The notes under the pieces are model-generated. The model saw only the letters and a list, made by a program, of their open reading frames with translations, ran no database searches and was not told the origin of the DNA. A DNA stretch of 64,000 bases from assembly GCF_016598475.1 (NCBI RefSeq), contig NZ_JAEMUX010000011.1:1-64000 (forward strand), written 5' to 3'. This DNA is from Streptomyces adelaidensis (GTDB lineage: Bacteria > Actinomycetota > Actinomycetes > Streptomycetales > Streptomycetaceae). This document shows positions 47,482 to 57,120 of the stretch, piece by piece. The stretch's first letter is position 1. Each line of letters starts with the position of its first letter. The position numbers and the translations under genes were made by a program.

Positions 47482-48375
47482 TCAGACGCGGTCCGCGACT
47501 ATCAGCAGGTACTGGAAGCTGCCGTTCTCGTAGGCGGTGATGAAGGTGTCCTCGATGCCTGTGACCAGGTGGTCGGCCTGTTTGCGGAGTTCCCAGTAGG
47601 GGAGGGCGGCGGCGGTGAGGTCCTCGACGTGGGTGGGGACGAGGCGGTTGCGGGCCATGGCGCGGAAGTACTCGGAGCGGGGGTGGATGTCGCAGATGTA
47701 GTGGGCGTTGATGAGGGAGACCTCGCGGGAGGCCCGGCCGTAGGTGTCGTTGTAGCAGCCGGTGATGGTCACATAGCGTCCGCCGCGGCGCAGCAGCCGG
47801 GCGTGCTCGGCGAAGAGGAGTTCCAACTCGACATACATGGTGGACTCGTTGTTCCAGGAGGCCGCGAACTGCCCGGAGGGCAGCCCCGTGTCGAGCATGT
47901 TGCGGTGGTGATAGCGGACCCGGTCGTCGATGCCCCGCTTGCGGGCCTGCTCGCCTGCGAACTCGGCCTGCTTGGCGGAGATGGTGACGCCGTCGGCCTG
48001 GCAGCCGTACCGCAGATGGGCGACGACGCTGCCGCCGCCGCGCCCGCAGCCGGCGTCGAAGACACGGTCGGCGGGGGAGAGGGGGCCGAGGTGACGGGCC
48101 AACAGTTCGGCCTGGGCCTGTTCGAGGCGGTGCAGTTCGGCGGTGATGCGATCGCGGCGGCGCGCCGGATCGCTGTCGTCGTCGAGGACGGACCAGTCGG
48201 CGTCACCGAGGCCGTAGTGGTGGTGGTACAGGTCGTCGATCCTGCCGAGTTCGAGATTGACCGGGTTCTCCTCGGCGTTCCAGTAGTCCGCGACGCGGGT
48301 CTGGTACGTCGACTGGGCCGGGGACTGGTTCGGCAGCTGTGCGGTGGTCGTGGTGACGGCGTCGATGATGGTCAA
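47482..48375 (-). CDS. Geranyl diphosphate 2-C-methyltransferase (2-MIB pathway)
   Basis: This 297-residue SAM enzyme makes 2-methylgeranyl diphosphate, the first step to the earthy odorant 2-methylisoborneol. The SAM motif is VFDAGCGRGGGSVVAHLRYG; it is followed by DGVTISAKQAEFA and WNNESTMYVELELLFAEH, a segment typical of GPPMT. The enzyme ends GSFQYLLIVADRV. It is the third gene of an operon whose order (shell protein, cyclase, methyltransferase) matches SCO7699-SCO7701 of S. coelicolor. The start is a TTG with a strong RBS (GGAGGAG); an upstream ATG at 48507 would overlap the cyclase. Confidence 0.92.
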   Translation of the reverse strand: MTIIDAVTTTTAQLPNQSPAQSTYQTRVADYWNAEENPVNLELGRIDDLYHHHYGLGDADWSVLDDDSDPARRRDRITAELHRLEQAQAELLARHLGPLSPADRVFDAGCGRGGGSVVAHLRYGCQADGVTISAKQAEFAGEQARKRGIDDRVRYHHRNMLDTGLPSGQFAASWNNESTMYVELELLFAEHARLLRRGGRYVTITGCYNDTYGRASREVSLINAHYICDIHPRSEYFRAMARNRLVPTHVEDLTAAALPYWELRKQADHLVTGIEDTFITAYENGSFQYLLIVADRV

Positions 48376-48418
48376 CGGTGGCTCCTCCGGTGCTGTCGGG
48401 CGTCGGCCATGCCTGGCG

Positions 48419-49606
48419 CTACCAATAATCAGGCAGGCTGTAGCGATCTGTGTGCGTGGCGTGCCACTCGTGGCTGCCGGCGACCCAGGCGGCGAGTCCG
48501 GTGGCATACCGTTCGATCAGCGGCGAGGTCGCGGAAAGCGCCGCGGACTCCTCCTCGAACGCCTCCATGATCCGGTTGTGGATCTCCACGGCCTTCAGAT
48601 ACGCGGCCTTCAGCCCGCACCGCTCGTTGGCGGCGATGACCATGGGCAGATTGAGATGGTCCGGGTCGCTGGACATCTCCCTGGTGAACGAGTACAGGTC
48701 GTTGACGATCGTGGCCGCGTTCCCGGCCAGCGCGGTGATCCGCTGCACCTCGGGCCGGGCGTAGACGGCCTCCGGCAACTCCCAGCCGTCCACGGCGTCG
48801 ACGACCGCGAGACAGGGCCGGAAGTTGTTGAACTGCCGCATCACCAGGTACTCCCACACCTGCGGCACATGCGCCGTCTCGGACCAGGCGGCCTCGCCGA
48901 GATAGCCCAGATGCAGCCGGGCCAGGTCGTGGACGAGCCGGTCGGTCTGGCTGGGGGTGGCGAGCCTGGCGTAGTCCCGCATCGCGAAGCGGTAGGAGCG
49001 CAGCGGCCCGTCGGCCCGTACGCCGTGCTGCCACCGCTCCTCCATGTCGGGTGTGCTGTGCAGCGGGTCGAGCGCCGACTGGGCCATCAGCAGCCGGCCG
49101 CCGAGGCCGCGCGGCGAGCCGCCCTTGCCCTCGTCGACCTCGCAGTACAGGTTGTCGACGAGGTGCTCGGCGAGCAGGAACTTCCCGGCGGCGGTGAGGT
49201 GTTCGAGGCCGGCCGCGCCCGGATGCGCCAGCACGATCGCCCGGCCCAGCCCGAACCGCGCGAACTGTTCCCGCCACGCCCGCGGGAACAGATCGAGGCG
49301 CTCCGCCCATGCCGCCAGCCTGCGTTCGACCTCCGCGACCTTCACGGGGTCGGCGGGGACCGCGGGCCGGTGGTGCAGCCCCGGAATCGCCCCGCCGCCG
49401 CGGGCCCGCCGGGAACGCGCGAGACTCGGCGGCCCCGGCAACCGCGAGCCGGACGGTGGCGCGGAGGCCGGAGCCACCTCGGACGAGGCGACACCGGAGG
49501 GTGCCCCTCCCGAGGGCGCGACACCGGACGACGCCACCGGGGACCAGGGCACACCGGGCCACGGGGCACCCGGCGACGGCATGTCGGTCACTGACGGTTC
49601 GCTCAT
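48419..49606 (-). CDS. 2-Methylisoborneol synthase (class I terpene cyclase)
   Basis: This 395-residue cyclase converts 2-methylgeranyl diphosphate to 2-methylisoborneol. An 85-residue Pro/Ser/Ala-rich, disordered N-terminus is normal for this enzyme. The catalytic domain has [13 protein letters not shown], an intact NSE magnesium motif. The first, Asp-rich motif reads [10 protein letters not shown], where relatives have DDCYCED, so the second Asp is Asn and the final Asp is Val. [10 protein letters not shown] follows as in known MIB synthases. The ATG overlaps the stop of the shell-protein gene (ATGA). Activity may still be present because the first Asp and the NSE triad are kept. Confidence 0.92.
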   Translation of the reverse strand: MSEPSVTDMPSPGAPWPGVPWSPVASSGVAPSGGAPSGVASSEVAPASAPPSGSRLPGPPSLARSRRARGGGAIPGLHHRPAVPADPVKVAEVERRLAAWAERLDLFPRAWREQFARFGLGRAIVLAHPGAAGLEHLTAAGKFLLAEHLVDNLYCEVDEGKGGSPRGLGGRLLMAQSALDPLHSTPDMEERWQHGVRADGPLRSYRFAMRDYARLATPSQTDRLVHDLARLHLGYLGEAAWSETAHVPQVWEYLVMRQFNNFRPCLAVVDAVDGWELPEAVYARPEVQRITALAGNAATIVNDLYSFTREMSSDPDHLNLPMVIAANERCGLKAAYLKAVEIHNRIMEAFEEESAALSATSPLIERYATGLAAWVAGSHEWHATHTDRYSLPDYW

Positions 49607-51030
49607 TCCGGCATCCACCCGACCTGGACGTTCTCCAGAATCCCGGCCGCGTCGGGCACCAGCACGGCCATCGAGTAGTACGCGGTGACCAGATAGCTCA
49701 TGATCGCCGTGGAGTCGACGCCCATGAACCGTACGTTCAGCGAGGGCTCGTACTCCTCGGGGATGCCCGTCTGGTGCAGGCCCACGACTCCCTGGTCCTT
49801 CTCGCCGGTGCGCAGCGCGATGATGCTGGTGGTGTGCTCCGGGCTGATCGGGATCTTGCTGCACGGGAAGAGCGGCACACCGCGCCAGGCCGGCATCTCG
49901 TGCCCGTCGACGTTCACCGTGCCGGGCACCAGGCCACGCCGGTTGCACTGCCGGAAGAAGGCCGAGATCGCCTTCGGATGGGCCAGATACAGGCGGGTCT
50001 TGCGGCGCATGGACAGCAGCTCGTCCAGGTCGTCCGGGGTCGGCGGCCCGGAGAAGGTGCTGATGCGCTGGCCGTAGTCGATGTTGTGCAGCAGCCCGAA
50101 CTCGCGGTTGTTGACGAGCTCCCACTCCTGGCGTTCGCGGATCTCCTCGATGGTCAGGCGGAGTTGCTGCTCCGTCTGGTTCATCGGGTTGTTGTAGAGG
50201 TCCGCGACCCGGGTGTGGACACGCAACACCGTCTGGGTGAGCGACAGTTCGTACTCGCGCGGTGCGAGGTCGTAGTCGACGAAGCCGCCCGGAAGCGTCA
50301 ACTCGCCCACATGCCCGGCCTCCATGGGCACATCGGCCTCGCCCTTGCGGTTCATGGGCAGGCGCTGCCGGTCGGTGAAGGCGTCGAACTGGGCCCGCAG
50401 GGACGGCGTGCGCTCCACGAACGACATCAGTGTGTCCCAGTTGAGCGCCAGCACCACCCCCGCCGTGTCGGCCCGCACCGAGCTGAGCCACAGCGGGTCG
50501 GCGTGGCCGATGGCCTCGTCGCCGAGCCCGTCGCCGTCGGAGATGACCCCGAGGACCTCCTGTTCGCCGTACTTGCCGGTGGTGTACCGCGTGAACCGGC
50601 CGTGGACCACGAGATAGGCCTCGGTCACCGGTTGCCCGGCGTCCACCAGCACCTGGCCGGCGCGCACCTCGCGCACCCGGAACCGGGAGGAGATCGTGCG
50701 GAGGGCCGCGAGGTCGGAGTAGCCGCGCAGCGCGGGCAGTTCGGTCAGTGTCTCCGGGATGACCTTGACGTCGTCGGCGCCGTTCTGGTCGAACTGCACC
50801 CGGCCCCGGCCGATGCGCAGCTGGAGACGGCGGTTCACCCGGTAGGCGCCGCCCTTGATGTCCACCCACGGCAGGCACTTGAGCAGCCACCGAGAGGTGA
50901 TGGCCTGCATCTGCGGTTCGGACTTGGTGGTCGTCGCGAGCTGCCGCGCGGCCCGGGTGCTGAGACTGGTGAACTGCGGTTCGTCGGCGGGCTCTGGGGC
51001 GCTTTCGGAGGAGCTTACGGGGGCGGTCAC
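49603..51030 (-). CDS. eshB: Family 2B encapsulin shell protein with cyclic-nucleotide-binding-like domain (EshB type)
   Basis: This 475-residue protein combines an HK97-fold encapsulin shell sequence with a Crp/Fnr-like cyclic-nucleotide-binding insert ([20 protein letters not shown] to [18 protein letters not shown]). Such shells package 2-MIB synthase or polyprenyl enzymes. Its C-terminus ([20 protein letters not shown]) is the shell-core end. The disordered N-terminal arm of the adjacent cyclase is the likely cargo tag. The GTG at 51030 has RBS GGGAGGGA. It was formerly annotated as a transcription factor because of the nucleotide domain. Confidence 0.88.
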   Translation of the reverse strand: MTAPVSSSESAPEPADEPQFTSLSTRAARQLATTTKSEPQMQAITSRWLLKCLPWVDIKGGAYRVNRRLQLRIGRGRVQFDQNGADDVKVIPETLTELPALRGYSDLAALRTISSRFRVREVRAGQVLVDAGQPVTEAYLVVHGRFTRYTTGKYGEQEVLGVISDGDGLGDEAIGHADPLWLSSVRADTAGVVLALNWDTLMSFVERTPSLRAQFDAFTDRQRLPMNRKGEADVPMEAGHVGELTLPGGFVDYDLAPREYELSLTQTVLRVHTRVADLYNNPMNQTEQQLRLTIEEIRERQEWELVNNREFGLLHNIDYGQRISTFSGPPTPDDLDELLSMRRKTRLYLAHPKAISAFFRQCNRRGLVPGTVNVDGHEMPAWRGVPLFPCSKIPISPEHTTSIIALRTGEKDQGVVGLHQTGIPEEYEPSLNVRFMGVDSTAIMSYLVTAYYSMAVLVPDAAGILENVQVGWMPE

Positions 51031-51487
51031 ATTCCCTCCCGATAGGTGAGCGGATGTGCGTGGACGTGCCGGTACATGCGGGGACGCGCCTGGACACGGG
51101 CGGACACCCGTCGCTGTCGAGACACGAACTCGGGTGGCGCGCTGACGACTTGGCCGTGGGCGGATACCGAGGCGAGGGACGCCGGAACGGCGACTGCGAG
51201 GCGACCCGTGAGGCCGTGCGGCTGGGCGGCGTGCGTCGCAGATCAAGACAAACAGGCGGGACGGCCGGTAGGGCACCGCGTGAAAGGGGCGGCTTCGGAT
51301 ACCGGGGATGCGGAAACCCCCGACCGAGGCAGCCCGTCAGCCGCTACGTGCTCGCACGCCCCTTCACTGCCTCCCGCGACCGGCGCGCGGGGCGCGCGAC
51401 GCGCGACGCCGCCCACAGGAGACCCACGAGAAAGGGGCCGCCCGGAGGCGGCCCCTGCTCAGCCGTGGTTCACCGGCTTCACGCGCC
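51031..51487. other. 457-bp intergenic region upstream of the 2-MIB operon
   Basis: No coding frame here shows family motifs or a credible RBS. It should hold the 2-MIB operon promoter, but I cannot point to a convincing -35/-10. The left part is rich in GTGCGTGGACG-like imperfect repeats. The end next to the sugar-acid operon carries a terminator (51433-51456). Confidence 0.6.
51433..51456 (-). terminator. Terminator of the sugar-acid operon
   Basis: AGGGGCCGCC-CGGA-GGCGGCCCCT is a perfect 10-bp stem with a 4-nt loop, 31 nt downstream of the glucarate dehydratase stop. Confidence 0.85.
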
Positions 51488-52747
51488 TCACCAGCGCGGA
51501 AGCCGCCGCTCGTACCCCGGCTGGATGCGCCGCATGTACCCCGTGTCGTCCCGCGTGCGCATGCCCGAGTCGACATACAGCCGGTGCAGCCGGTCGAGGG
51601 CGTCGTGGTCCAGCTCCACACCCAGTCCGGGGCCCGTGGGCACCGCGACCTCCCCGTCCCGGAACTCCAGCACGCCGGGGACGATCACGTCGTCCGCCGA
51701 GTTCCACGGATAGTGCGTGTCGCAGGAGTGGTCGAGACGGGGGATCGCCGCCGCGACATGGGTCATCGCGGCCAGGCTGATGCCGAGATGCGAGTTGGAG
51801 TGCATGGACAGCGCCAGCCCGAACGCCTCGCAGACGGCGGCCAGTTCACGGGTCCGGCGCAGCCCGCCCCAGTAGTGGTGGTCGGTGAGCAGTACCTGGA
51901 CCGCGTCCTGCTCGACCGCCGGCCTCAGCTGCTCCCAGGCGACCACGCACATATTGGTCGCCAGCGGCATCGGCGACCCCTTCGCCACCTCCGCCATACC
52001 GGGGATGGTGCCGGTCGGGTCCTCCAAGTACTCCAGTACGCCGTCCAGTTCGCGGGCGACGTACGTCGAGGTCTCCACCGTCCACGCCGTGTTGGGGTCG
52101 AGGCGCAGCGGCTGCCCGGGGAAGGCCTCCGCGAGCGCCCTGATCGCGGCGATCTCCTCGTCCGGCGGGAAGACCCCGCCTTTCAACTTGAACGAGCGGA
52201 ACCCGTACCGCTGTTGCATCAGCCGCGCCTGCTCGACGACACCGGCCGGGTCCAGGGCCTCGCCCCAGTCGTCCCCGACCGCCGGGCGGCCGTCGAGCGC
52301 CGGATGCTCGGCCCACTTGTAGAAGAGGTACGCGGCGAAGGGCACGGAGTCGCGGACCCGGCCGCCCAGCAGATCGCTGACCGGACGGCCGAGCAGCTTG
52401 CCCTGTGCGTCGAGGCAGGCCACCTCGACCGCGGAGGTGGTCCAGCCGCGTTCGTGGGAGCTGGGCACGGTCGGCAGCAGCGCGGCGTCGATCGCCGCCG
52501 CGACGGCGGTGGTGTCGAAGACGTCCCGGCCGACGACCACCTTCGCGGCGGCCTCCAGCCGATCCAGCCGTACGGTGCCGCCCGTCGACTCCCCGAGCCC
52601 CACCGTGCCGTCCTCCAGCACGAGTTGGAGGATGACGCGCAGCGCGAGCGGCTCGTGGACACCGTTGGAGTTGAGCAGCGGCGGGTCGCGGAAGGCGATC
52701 GGGGTGACGATCAGCTCCCGGATCCGGGTACCTGGTGTGCCGGTCAT
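51488..52747 (-). CDS. gudD: Glucarate dehydratase (enolase superfamily)
   Basis: This 419-residue enzyme removes water from D-glucarate to give 5-dehydro-4-deoxyglucarate. It has the KxK motif in SFKLKGG, the metal ligand in LRLDPNTAW, the second ligand region in LEDPTG, and the His catalytic base in MHSNSHLG. Length and motif order fit the GlucD subgroup rather than mandelate racemase. Its product is the substrate of the next gene upstream, so both steps are in one operon with the uptake system. It is the last gene. A related galactarate activity cannot be excluded from sequence. Confidence 0.9.
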   Translation of the reverse strand: MTGTPGTRIRELIVTPIAFRDPPLLNSNGVHEPLALRVILQLVLEDGTVGLGESTGGTVRLDRLEAAAKVVVGRDVFDTTAVAAAIDAALLPTVPSSHERGWTTSAVEVACLDAQGKLLGRPVSDLLGGRVRDSVPFAAYLFYKWAEHPALDGRPAVGDDWGEALDPAGVVEQARLMQQRYGFRSFKLKGGVFPPDEEIAAIRALAEAFPGQPLRLDPNTAWTVETSTYVARELDGVLEYLEDPTGTIPGMAEVAKGSPMPLATNMCVVAWEQLRPAVEQDAVQVLLTDHHYWGGLRRTRELAAVCEAFGLALSMHSNSHLGISLAAMTHVAAAIPRLDHSCDTHYPWNSADDVIVPGVLEFRDGEVAVPTGPGLGVELDHDALDRLHRLYVDSGMRTRDDTGYMRRIQPGYERRLPRW

Positions 52748-52781
52748 ACGCCCTCCCTCTCAAGGCGGTGGTCGAGCGGGG

Positions 52782-53690
52782 TCACGCGCCCACCACCCCC
52801 AGGCCGTGGTCGATCAGCTTCGTCAGCCGGGCGACATGCTCCGGCGCCGGATCGACCAGCGGTGCCCGTACGCCGCCGACGTCCAGGCCACGGAGGGTCA
52901 CCCCGGCCTTGATCAGCGCGACGGCGTACCCGGGGACCTCGTCGCGGAGCTCGACGAGCGGGCCGTAGAACTCGTCGAGGAGCGTGGAGAGCAGCGCCTC
53001 GTCGCCCGCGCCGAGCGCCCGGTGGAAGGCGAGGGCGATCTCCGGGGCGAAGGCGAACACGGCGGAGGAGTACAGGCCGACGCCGATGCCCTGGTAGGCC
53101 GGCGCGGTCATCTCGGCGGTGGGTAGCCCGTTGAAGAACTGGAAGCCCTCCGTGCCCGGCACGGCCCGTACCGCGCGCACGATGCGGTGCATCCGCTCGA
53201 TGTCCCCGACGCCGTCCTTGAGGCCGACGACCCCGGGCAGGGCGGCGATGTCGGCGGCGGTGTCCGCGTCGAGGCGGGCGGTGCCGCGCTGGTAGAAGAT
53301 GACGGGCAGGGCGGTGGCCGCCGTGACCTCCTCGACGTAGCGGACCAGACCCCGCTGCGGCGCGCTCACCAGATAGGGCGGCAGCAGCAGAATGCCGTCG
53401 GCGCCGGCACGCTCGATGCGGGCGGCCTGGTCGCGGGCGACCGGGGGCGGACCCCCGGCGGCGGCCAGGACGGGCACCCGCCCGGCCGTGGCCCTGACGG
53501 CGACCCGTGTGGCCCGCTCGATCTCGTCGGGGGTCAGCGCGTGGAACTCACCGGTACCGCAGGCGACGAACACGCCCCCGGCACCGGCCGCGACCCCGGC
53601 CTCGATGTGCTGTGCGAGCCGTTCCTCGTCCAGTGAACCGTCCGGTGCGAACGGCGTGACCGGGAAGAACAGCACTCCTTGGAACTTCAT
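52782..53690 (-). CDS. 5-Dehydro-4-deoxyglucarate dehydratase
   Basis: This 302-residue DapA/NAL-type (beta/alpha)8 enzyme converts 5-dehydro-4-deoxyglucarate to 2,5-dioxopentanoate and CO2. The Schiff-base lysine is in VGLKDGVGD and the catalytic tyrosine in VIFYQRGTA. The N-terminus (MKFQGVLFFPVTPFAPDG) and GTGEFHAL in place of the DapA GTTGE motif are typical of KDGDH. The ATG at 53690 has RBS GAGGGA; an upstream ATG at 53825 would overlap the permease. The next pathway enzyme, a 2,5-dioxovalerate dehydrogenase, is not in the window. Confidence 0.9.
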   Translation of the reverse strand: MKFQGVLFFPVTPFAPDGSLDEERLAQHIEAGVAAGAGGVFVACGTGEFHALTPDEIERATRVAVRATAGRVPVLAAAGGPPPVARDQAARIERAGADGILLLPPYLVSAPQRGLVRYVEEVTAATALPVIFYQRGTARLDADTAADIAALPGVVGLKDGVGDIERMHRIVRAVRAVPGTEGFQFFNGLPTAEMTAPAYQGIGVGLYSSAVFAFAPEIALAFHRALGAGDEALLSTLLDEFYGPLVELRDEVPGYAVALIKAGVTLRGLDVGGVRAPLVDPAPEHVARLTKLIDHGLGVVGA

Positions 53691-53715
53691 GTATCCCTCG
53701 AATTGCCAGTGGGGG

Positions 53716-54669
53716 TCAGCCCTTGGTGGCACCGGCGGCGATGCCGGTGACCAGCGAGCGCTGGAGGAGCAGATAGACGACGAGACTGGGCACGAGCGCG
53801 ATGACCGCGCCGGCGAGGACGACACCCGAGCCGACCTCGGGGTCGGTGCGCAGGATCGACAGGGCCACGGTGACCGTGTAGTCGGTCGGGTCCTTGGCGG
53901 CGATCAGCGGCAGCAGGTACTGGTCCCAGATCATGATGAAGCCGAGGACACCGGCCACCCCGAGCGCGGGCTTGCACAAAGGCAGGATGACCTGCCACAG
54001 CATCCGCAGCTCGCCGACACCGTCGAGACGGGCGGCCTCCTCGATCTCGTCCGGGATGTCCTTCATGAACTCGGTCAGCAGCATCACCGAGAAGCCCCAG
54101 GCGCCCAGCGGCAGGATCACGCCCCAGACGGTGCCCTTGAGGTCGACGCCCACCACCGGGACATGGCCGAGGACCAGGGACAGCGGGATGGCGATGACCT
54201 CCTCGGGGAGCATCATCGTCAGCATGAACAGCGTCATGATGATCGCCTGACCGCGGAACTTGTGCCGGGCCAGCGCGTACGCGGCGAGCACGCACACCGT
54301 GAGCTGGAGGAGCAGTCCGCCGCCCGCGATGACGAGCGAGTTGGTGAAGTAGTCCCAGATGCCGCGCTCCCCGGCGACCCGGAAGTTGAGCAGCGTGCTG
54401 TCGTGCGGGAGGAAGGACAGCGACGAGCCGCTGGGGTGGGTGCTGAGGGCGCCCGAGAGGATCGTCAGGAAGGGGGCGGCGAAGATGCCGAGCGCGATCG
54501 CGCACAGCAGGATCCGCAGCGCCCAGGAGACGCCGGGCCGGTCGTGCCAGCCGAGCGCGGTGTCGAAGCGGGCGGGCGTGGTGCGGGCCGACGTGCCGGA
54601 CCGCTTGGACGGGCGGGCGGAGACCTGGTCGGACGGGGTCCGGACGGGGTCGAGGGCGGGTGCGCTCAT
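53716..54669 (-). CDS. Sugar-acid ABC importer permease (MalG-like, CUT1)
   Basis: This 317-residue permease has a 60-residue hydrophilic start, then six helices. The ATPase-docking EAA loop reads IEEAARLDGVGELRMLWQVI. The C-terminal part includes MIWDQYLLPLIAAKDP. It pairs with the MalF-like protein. Its ATG overlaps that gene's stop (ATGA). No ATPase gene is present, so a shared MsiK-type ATPase encoded elsewhere must energise it, as is common in Streptomyces. Confidence 0.9.
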   Translation of the reverse strand: MSAPALDPVRTPSDQVSARPSKRSGTSARTTPARFDTALGWHDRPGVSWALRILLCAIALGIFAAPFLTILSGALSTHPSGSSLSFLPHDSTLLNFRVAGERGIWDYFTNSLVIAGGGLLLQLTVCVLAAYALARHKFRGQAIIMTLFMLTMMLPEEVIAIPLSLVLGHVPVVGVDLKGTVWGVILPLGAWGFSVMLLTEFMKDIPDEIEEAARLDGVGELRMLWQVILPLCKPALGVAGVLGFIMIWDQYLLPLIAAKDPTDYTVTVALSILRTDPEVGSGVVLAGAVIALVPSLVVYLLLQRSLVTGIAAGATKG

Positions 54670-55577
54670 CGCACGTCTCCCCTCTTGCGGAAGTAGTTGA
54701 CGGTGACGGTGAGGAGCAGCGTCACCGCGAGCAGGACGACGGAGGCCGCCGAGGCGCCGCCGATGTCGTTGCGGGTGAAGCCGAGGGTGTAGGCGCGGGT
54801 CATCCAGACCTCGGTGGATCCGGCGGGGCCGCCGCCCGTGAGGACGTAGACCTCGGTGAAGACGCGCAGGCCACGGATGGCGGCCAGGGTGAGGACGATC
54901 CCGATGGCCGGGCGGATCGCGGGCAGGGTCACATACCGCAGCCGCTGTCGGAGCGAGACCCCGTCCATCGCGGAGGCCTCGTACAACGTGCGGTCCACGC
55001 CCGCGAGTCCGGCGAGGATGATCACCATGTTGTACGGGGCGACCATCCAGATGCCCATGACCATCGTCGCCCAGAGCGCGGTGTCCGGGTTGTCGAGGAA
55101 GGGGGTCGGGCCGAGGCCGAGGAAGCCGAGGGCGCTGTTCACGAGGCCGTCGGAGGTCGGGTAGTACATCAGCCGCCACAGCTCACCGACCACGGCGGTC
55201 GCGGTGACGACCGGCAGGAAGACGGCCGCGCGGATGACCTTCAGCGAGCGGGCCTGGCCCTCCAGGAGCAGCGCCAGGACGAAGCCGACGACGATCGCGC
55301 CGAGCGACTGGCCTATGCCGAGGAGGAGGGTGTGGCCGACCGCGTCCTGGAAGCGGTGGTCGGTCAGGACCCGGGTGTAGTTGTCGAGGCCGACCCACTG
55401 GTCGCCGAGGAACGGCCGTACCTCGAAGAAGCTGAGCCAGACGCCCTTGCCCATCGGCACGAACTTGAAGACGAGGGCGAGGAGCAGGCCGGGGGCCAGG
55501 AACAGCCAGGGCAGGACGGCCCTCTTGCCGGGGACCCGCACTCTGCGTGTCCGGGGGGTGGTCACGGTCGCGGTCAT
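54666..55577 (-). CDS. Sugar-acid ABC importer permease (MalF-like, CUT1)
   Basis: This 303-residue permease has six helices. The first is LPWLFLAPGLLLALVFKF and the EAA-like loop is YEASAMDGVSLRQRLRYV. The ATG at 55577 overlaps the binding-protein stop (ATGA), and its own stop overlaps the MalG-like start. This tight spacing suggests equal production of both pore subunits. Confidence 0.9.
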   Translation of the reverse strand: MTATVTTPRTRRVRVPGKRAVLPWLFLAPGLLLALVFKFVPMGKGVWLSFFEVRPFLGDQWVGLDNYTRVLTDHRFQDAVGHTLLLGIGQSLGAIVVGFVLALLLEGQARSLKVIRAAVFLPVVTATAVVGELWRLMYYPTSDGLVNSALGFLGLGPTPFLDNPDTALWATMVMGIWMVAPYNMVIILAGLAGVDRTLYEASAMDGVSLRQRLRYVTLPAIRPAIGIVLTLAAIRGLRVFTEVYVLTGGGPAGSTEVWMTRAYTLGFTRNDIGGASAASVVLLAVTLLLTVTVNYFRKRGDVR

Positions 55578-56899
55578 TTCAGCAGGTCCTGGTCCTTGAG
55601 GTCACCGGCGAGGGTGTCGTTGAGTTCCTTGAGGCTTGAGCGGACGTCGCTGCCGCAGTACGTGAAGATCGCGTTGAGGGCGTCGGCGGTGTCCTGCTTG
55701 ACCGGTGCGAAGTCGGGCGCGTTGGGGAACTGCTCGGAGGCGTCCTCGTACGCCTTCTGTACGACGCTCCAACGGGGGTCGTCCCGTACCTGGGCGGCGT
55801 CGAGCGTGGAGTTGACGGGGATACGGACCACGGGCTGGTTCTTGCCGGTCATGGCGAGCCGCTGGCCCTCGGGGGAGATCAGGAACGCGGCGAGGGCCTG
55901 CTCCTGCTCCGTCTTGCCGGTCCGCGCGCCGAAGTAGACGTTCTCGCCGTCGGCCAGCACGGTGGACCCGGCGGGGCCCGCGGGGAACGGGACGACGTCG
56001 AACTTGTCCTTGCCGGGCGTGACGTCGTACGTGGCGATGTTGTACGGGCCGGTGAGGTACATCCCGGCGTTGCCGTCCTGGAAGTTGGTGGCCGTACCGG
56101 TGATGGCGCTGATGGCGCCGGGCTGGATGACACCGTTGTCACCGCAGAAGAGGTTGTTCTTCATCCAGGTGACGGTGCGGACGGCGGCGGCCGAGTCCAT
56201 GGCGGGGCGGTAGCCCTTGCCGTCCGGCTCGATGATCTTCGCGCCGCCGGACCAGAGGAAGCTGGACCCCCACCAGGCGGCGTAGCCGTTCTGGGCGCTG
56301 CCCGGGACGACCATGCCGTAGGTGTTCTTCTTGCCGTCGCCGTCCGGGTCGCGGTCGGCGAACGCCTTCGCGACGCTCAGCATCTCCTGCCAGGTCGTGG
56401 GCGCCTGGAGGCCGAGCTTGCGCAGCCAGTCCTTGCGGATCATCAGGGTCTGGGCCTGACGGGAGTACGGGATGCCGTAGTGCTCGCCGTCGATGCCGAC
56501 GGTGGAGGCCCAGGTCTTGTCGGTGATCTGGTCGTGGCCCGCGATCACGTCGGGGTCGATGGGCTTGAGCAGGCCCTGGCTCTGATAGCTGCCCATCAGC
56601 GCCGTGTCGTTGATCATCACGTCGGGGAGGTCCTTGGTGGACGCCCGGCTCTGGAGTTGCTGGTCGAAGTTGATGACCGGCTGGTAGTCGATCTTGATGC
56701 CGGTCTTCTCGGTGAAGGCGGCGAACACCCGCTCGTACGTGGCGGCCGGGTCCGGATTGCTCCGGGTCCAGACCTCCAGCGTGTTCGGGTCGCCGCTCTC
56801 GGCGCTGTCGGATCCCGATCCGCAGGCCGCGGCCCCGAACGCGAGCCCCGCGACGGTGATCATGGCGGCCAGGCGGCGACTTCGTCGGCGAACGCCCAT
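55574..56899 (-). CDS. Sugar-acid ABC importer binding lipoprotein (family 1)
   Basis: This 441-residue extracellular receptor has MGVRRRSRRLAAMITVAGLA followed by a lipobox (AAAC). The mature protein has TLEVWTRSNPDPAATYERVF and WQEMLSVAKAFADRDPDGDG, a family-1 pattern for oligosaccharides and sugar acids. Given the two downstream dehydratases, glucarate or galactarate is the likely ligand. The ATG at 56899 has RBS GGAG. It is the first gene of the five-gene operon. Confidence 0.88.
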   Translation of the reverse strand: MGVRRRSRRLAAMITVAGLAFGAAACGSGSDSAESGDPNTLEVWTRSNPDPAATYERVFAAFTEKTGIKIDYQPVINFDQQLQSRASTKDLPDVMINDTALMGSYQSQGLLKPIDPDVIAGHDQITDKTWASTVGIDGEHYGIPYSRQAQTLMIRKDWLRKLGLQAPTTWQEMLSVAKAFADRDPDGDGKKNTYGMVVPGSAQNGYAAWWGSSFLWSGGAKIIEPDGKGYRPAMDSAAAVRTVTWMKNNLFCGDNGVIQPGAISAITGTATNFQDGNAGMYLTGPYNIATYDVTPGKDKFDVVPFPAGPAGSTVLADGENVYFGARTGKTEQEQALAAFLISPEGQRLAMTGKNQPVVRIPVNSTLDAAQVRDDPRWSVVQKAYEDASEQFPNAPDFAPVKQDTADALNAIFTYCGSDVRSSLKELNDTLAGDLKDQDLLK

Positions 56900-56938
56900 G
56901 GGCACACTCCGTTGTTCATCCGGGCTGCCCGCCCGGCT

Positions 56939-57017
56939 GTTCATATCCGTGAACTGCCTTCACGAATCTAAATGATCGGCCAAGCTACGGATCGTTTCGT
57001 TCGCATGTCAAGACATG
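56939..57017. promoter_or_regulatory. Two palindromes upstream of the sugar-acid operon
   Basis: GTTCA-N6-TGAAC (56939-56954) and CATGTC-AA-GACATG (57004-57017) lie in the 220-nt gap between the sugar-acid operon and the divergent kinase-like gene. Both are perfect and AT-richer than the surroundings. They are candidate operators for an unlinked GntR-, IclR- or LacI-type regulator. Confidence 0.5.
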
Positions 57018-57120
57018 GGCCCGAAATTTTCACCGGTGCCACACCGGGCGTGCGGCATCCTGTGGGCGCCACGCGGGCAGGGACGTGGTCTGAGAGGCAT
57101 GGAATGGGGAGGTGGTCGCC

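Noticed and set aside
49603..51030. Crp/Fnr transcription factor
   Set aside because: It has a cyclic-nucleotide-like domain but no helix-turn-helix; the rest fits an encapsulin shell, and the neighbour is the 2-MIB synthase.
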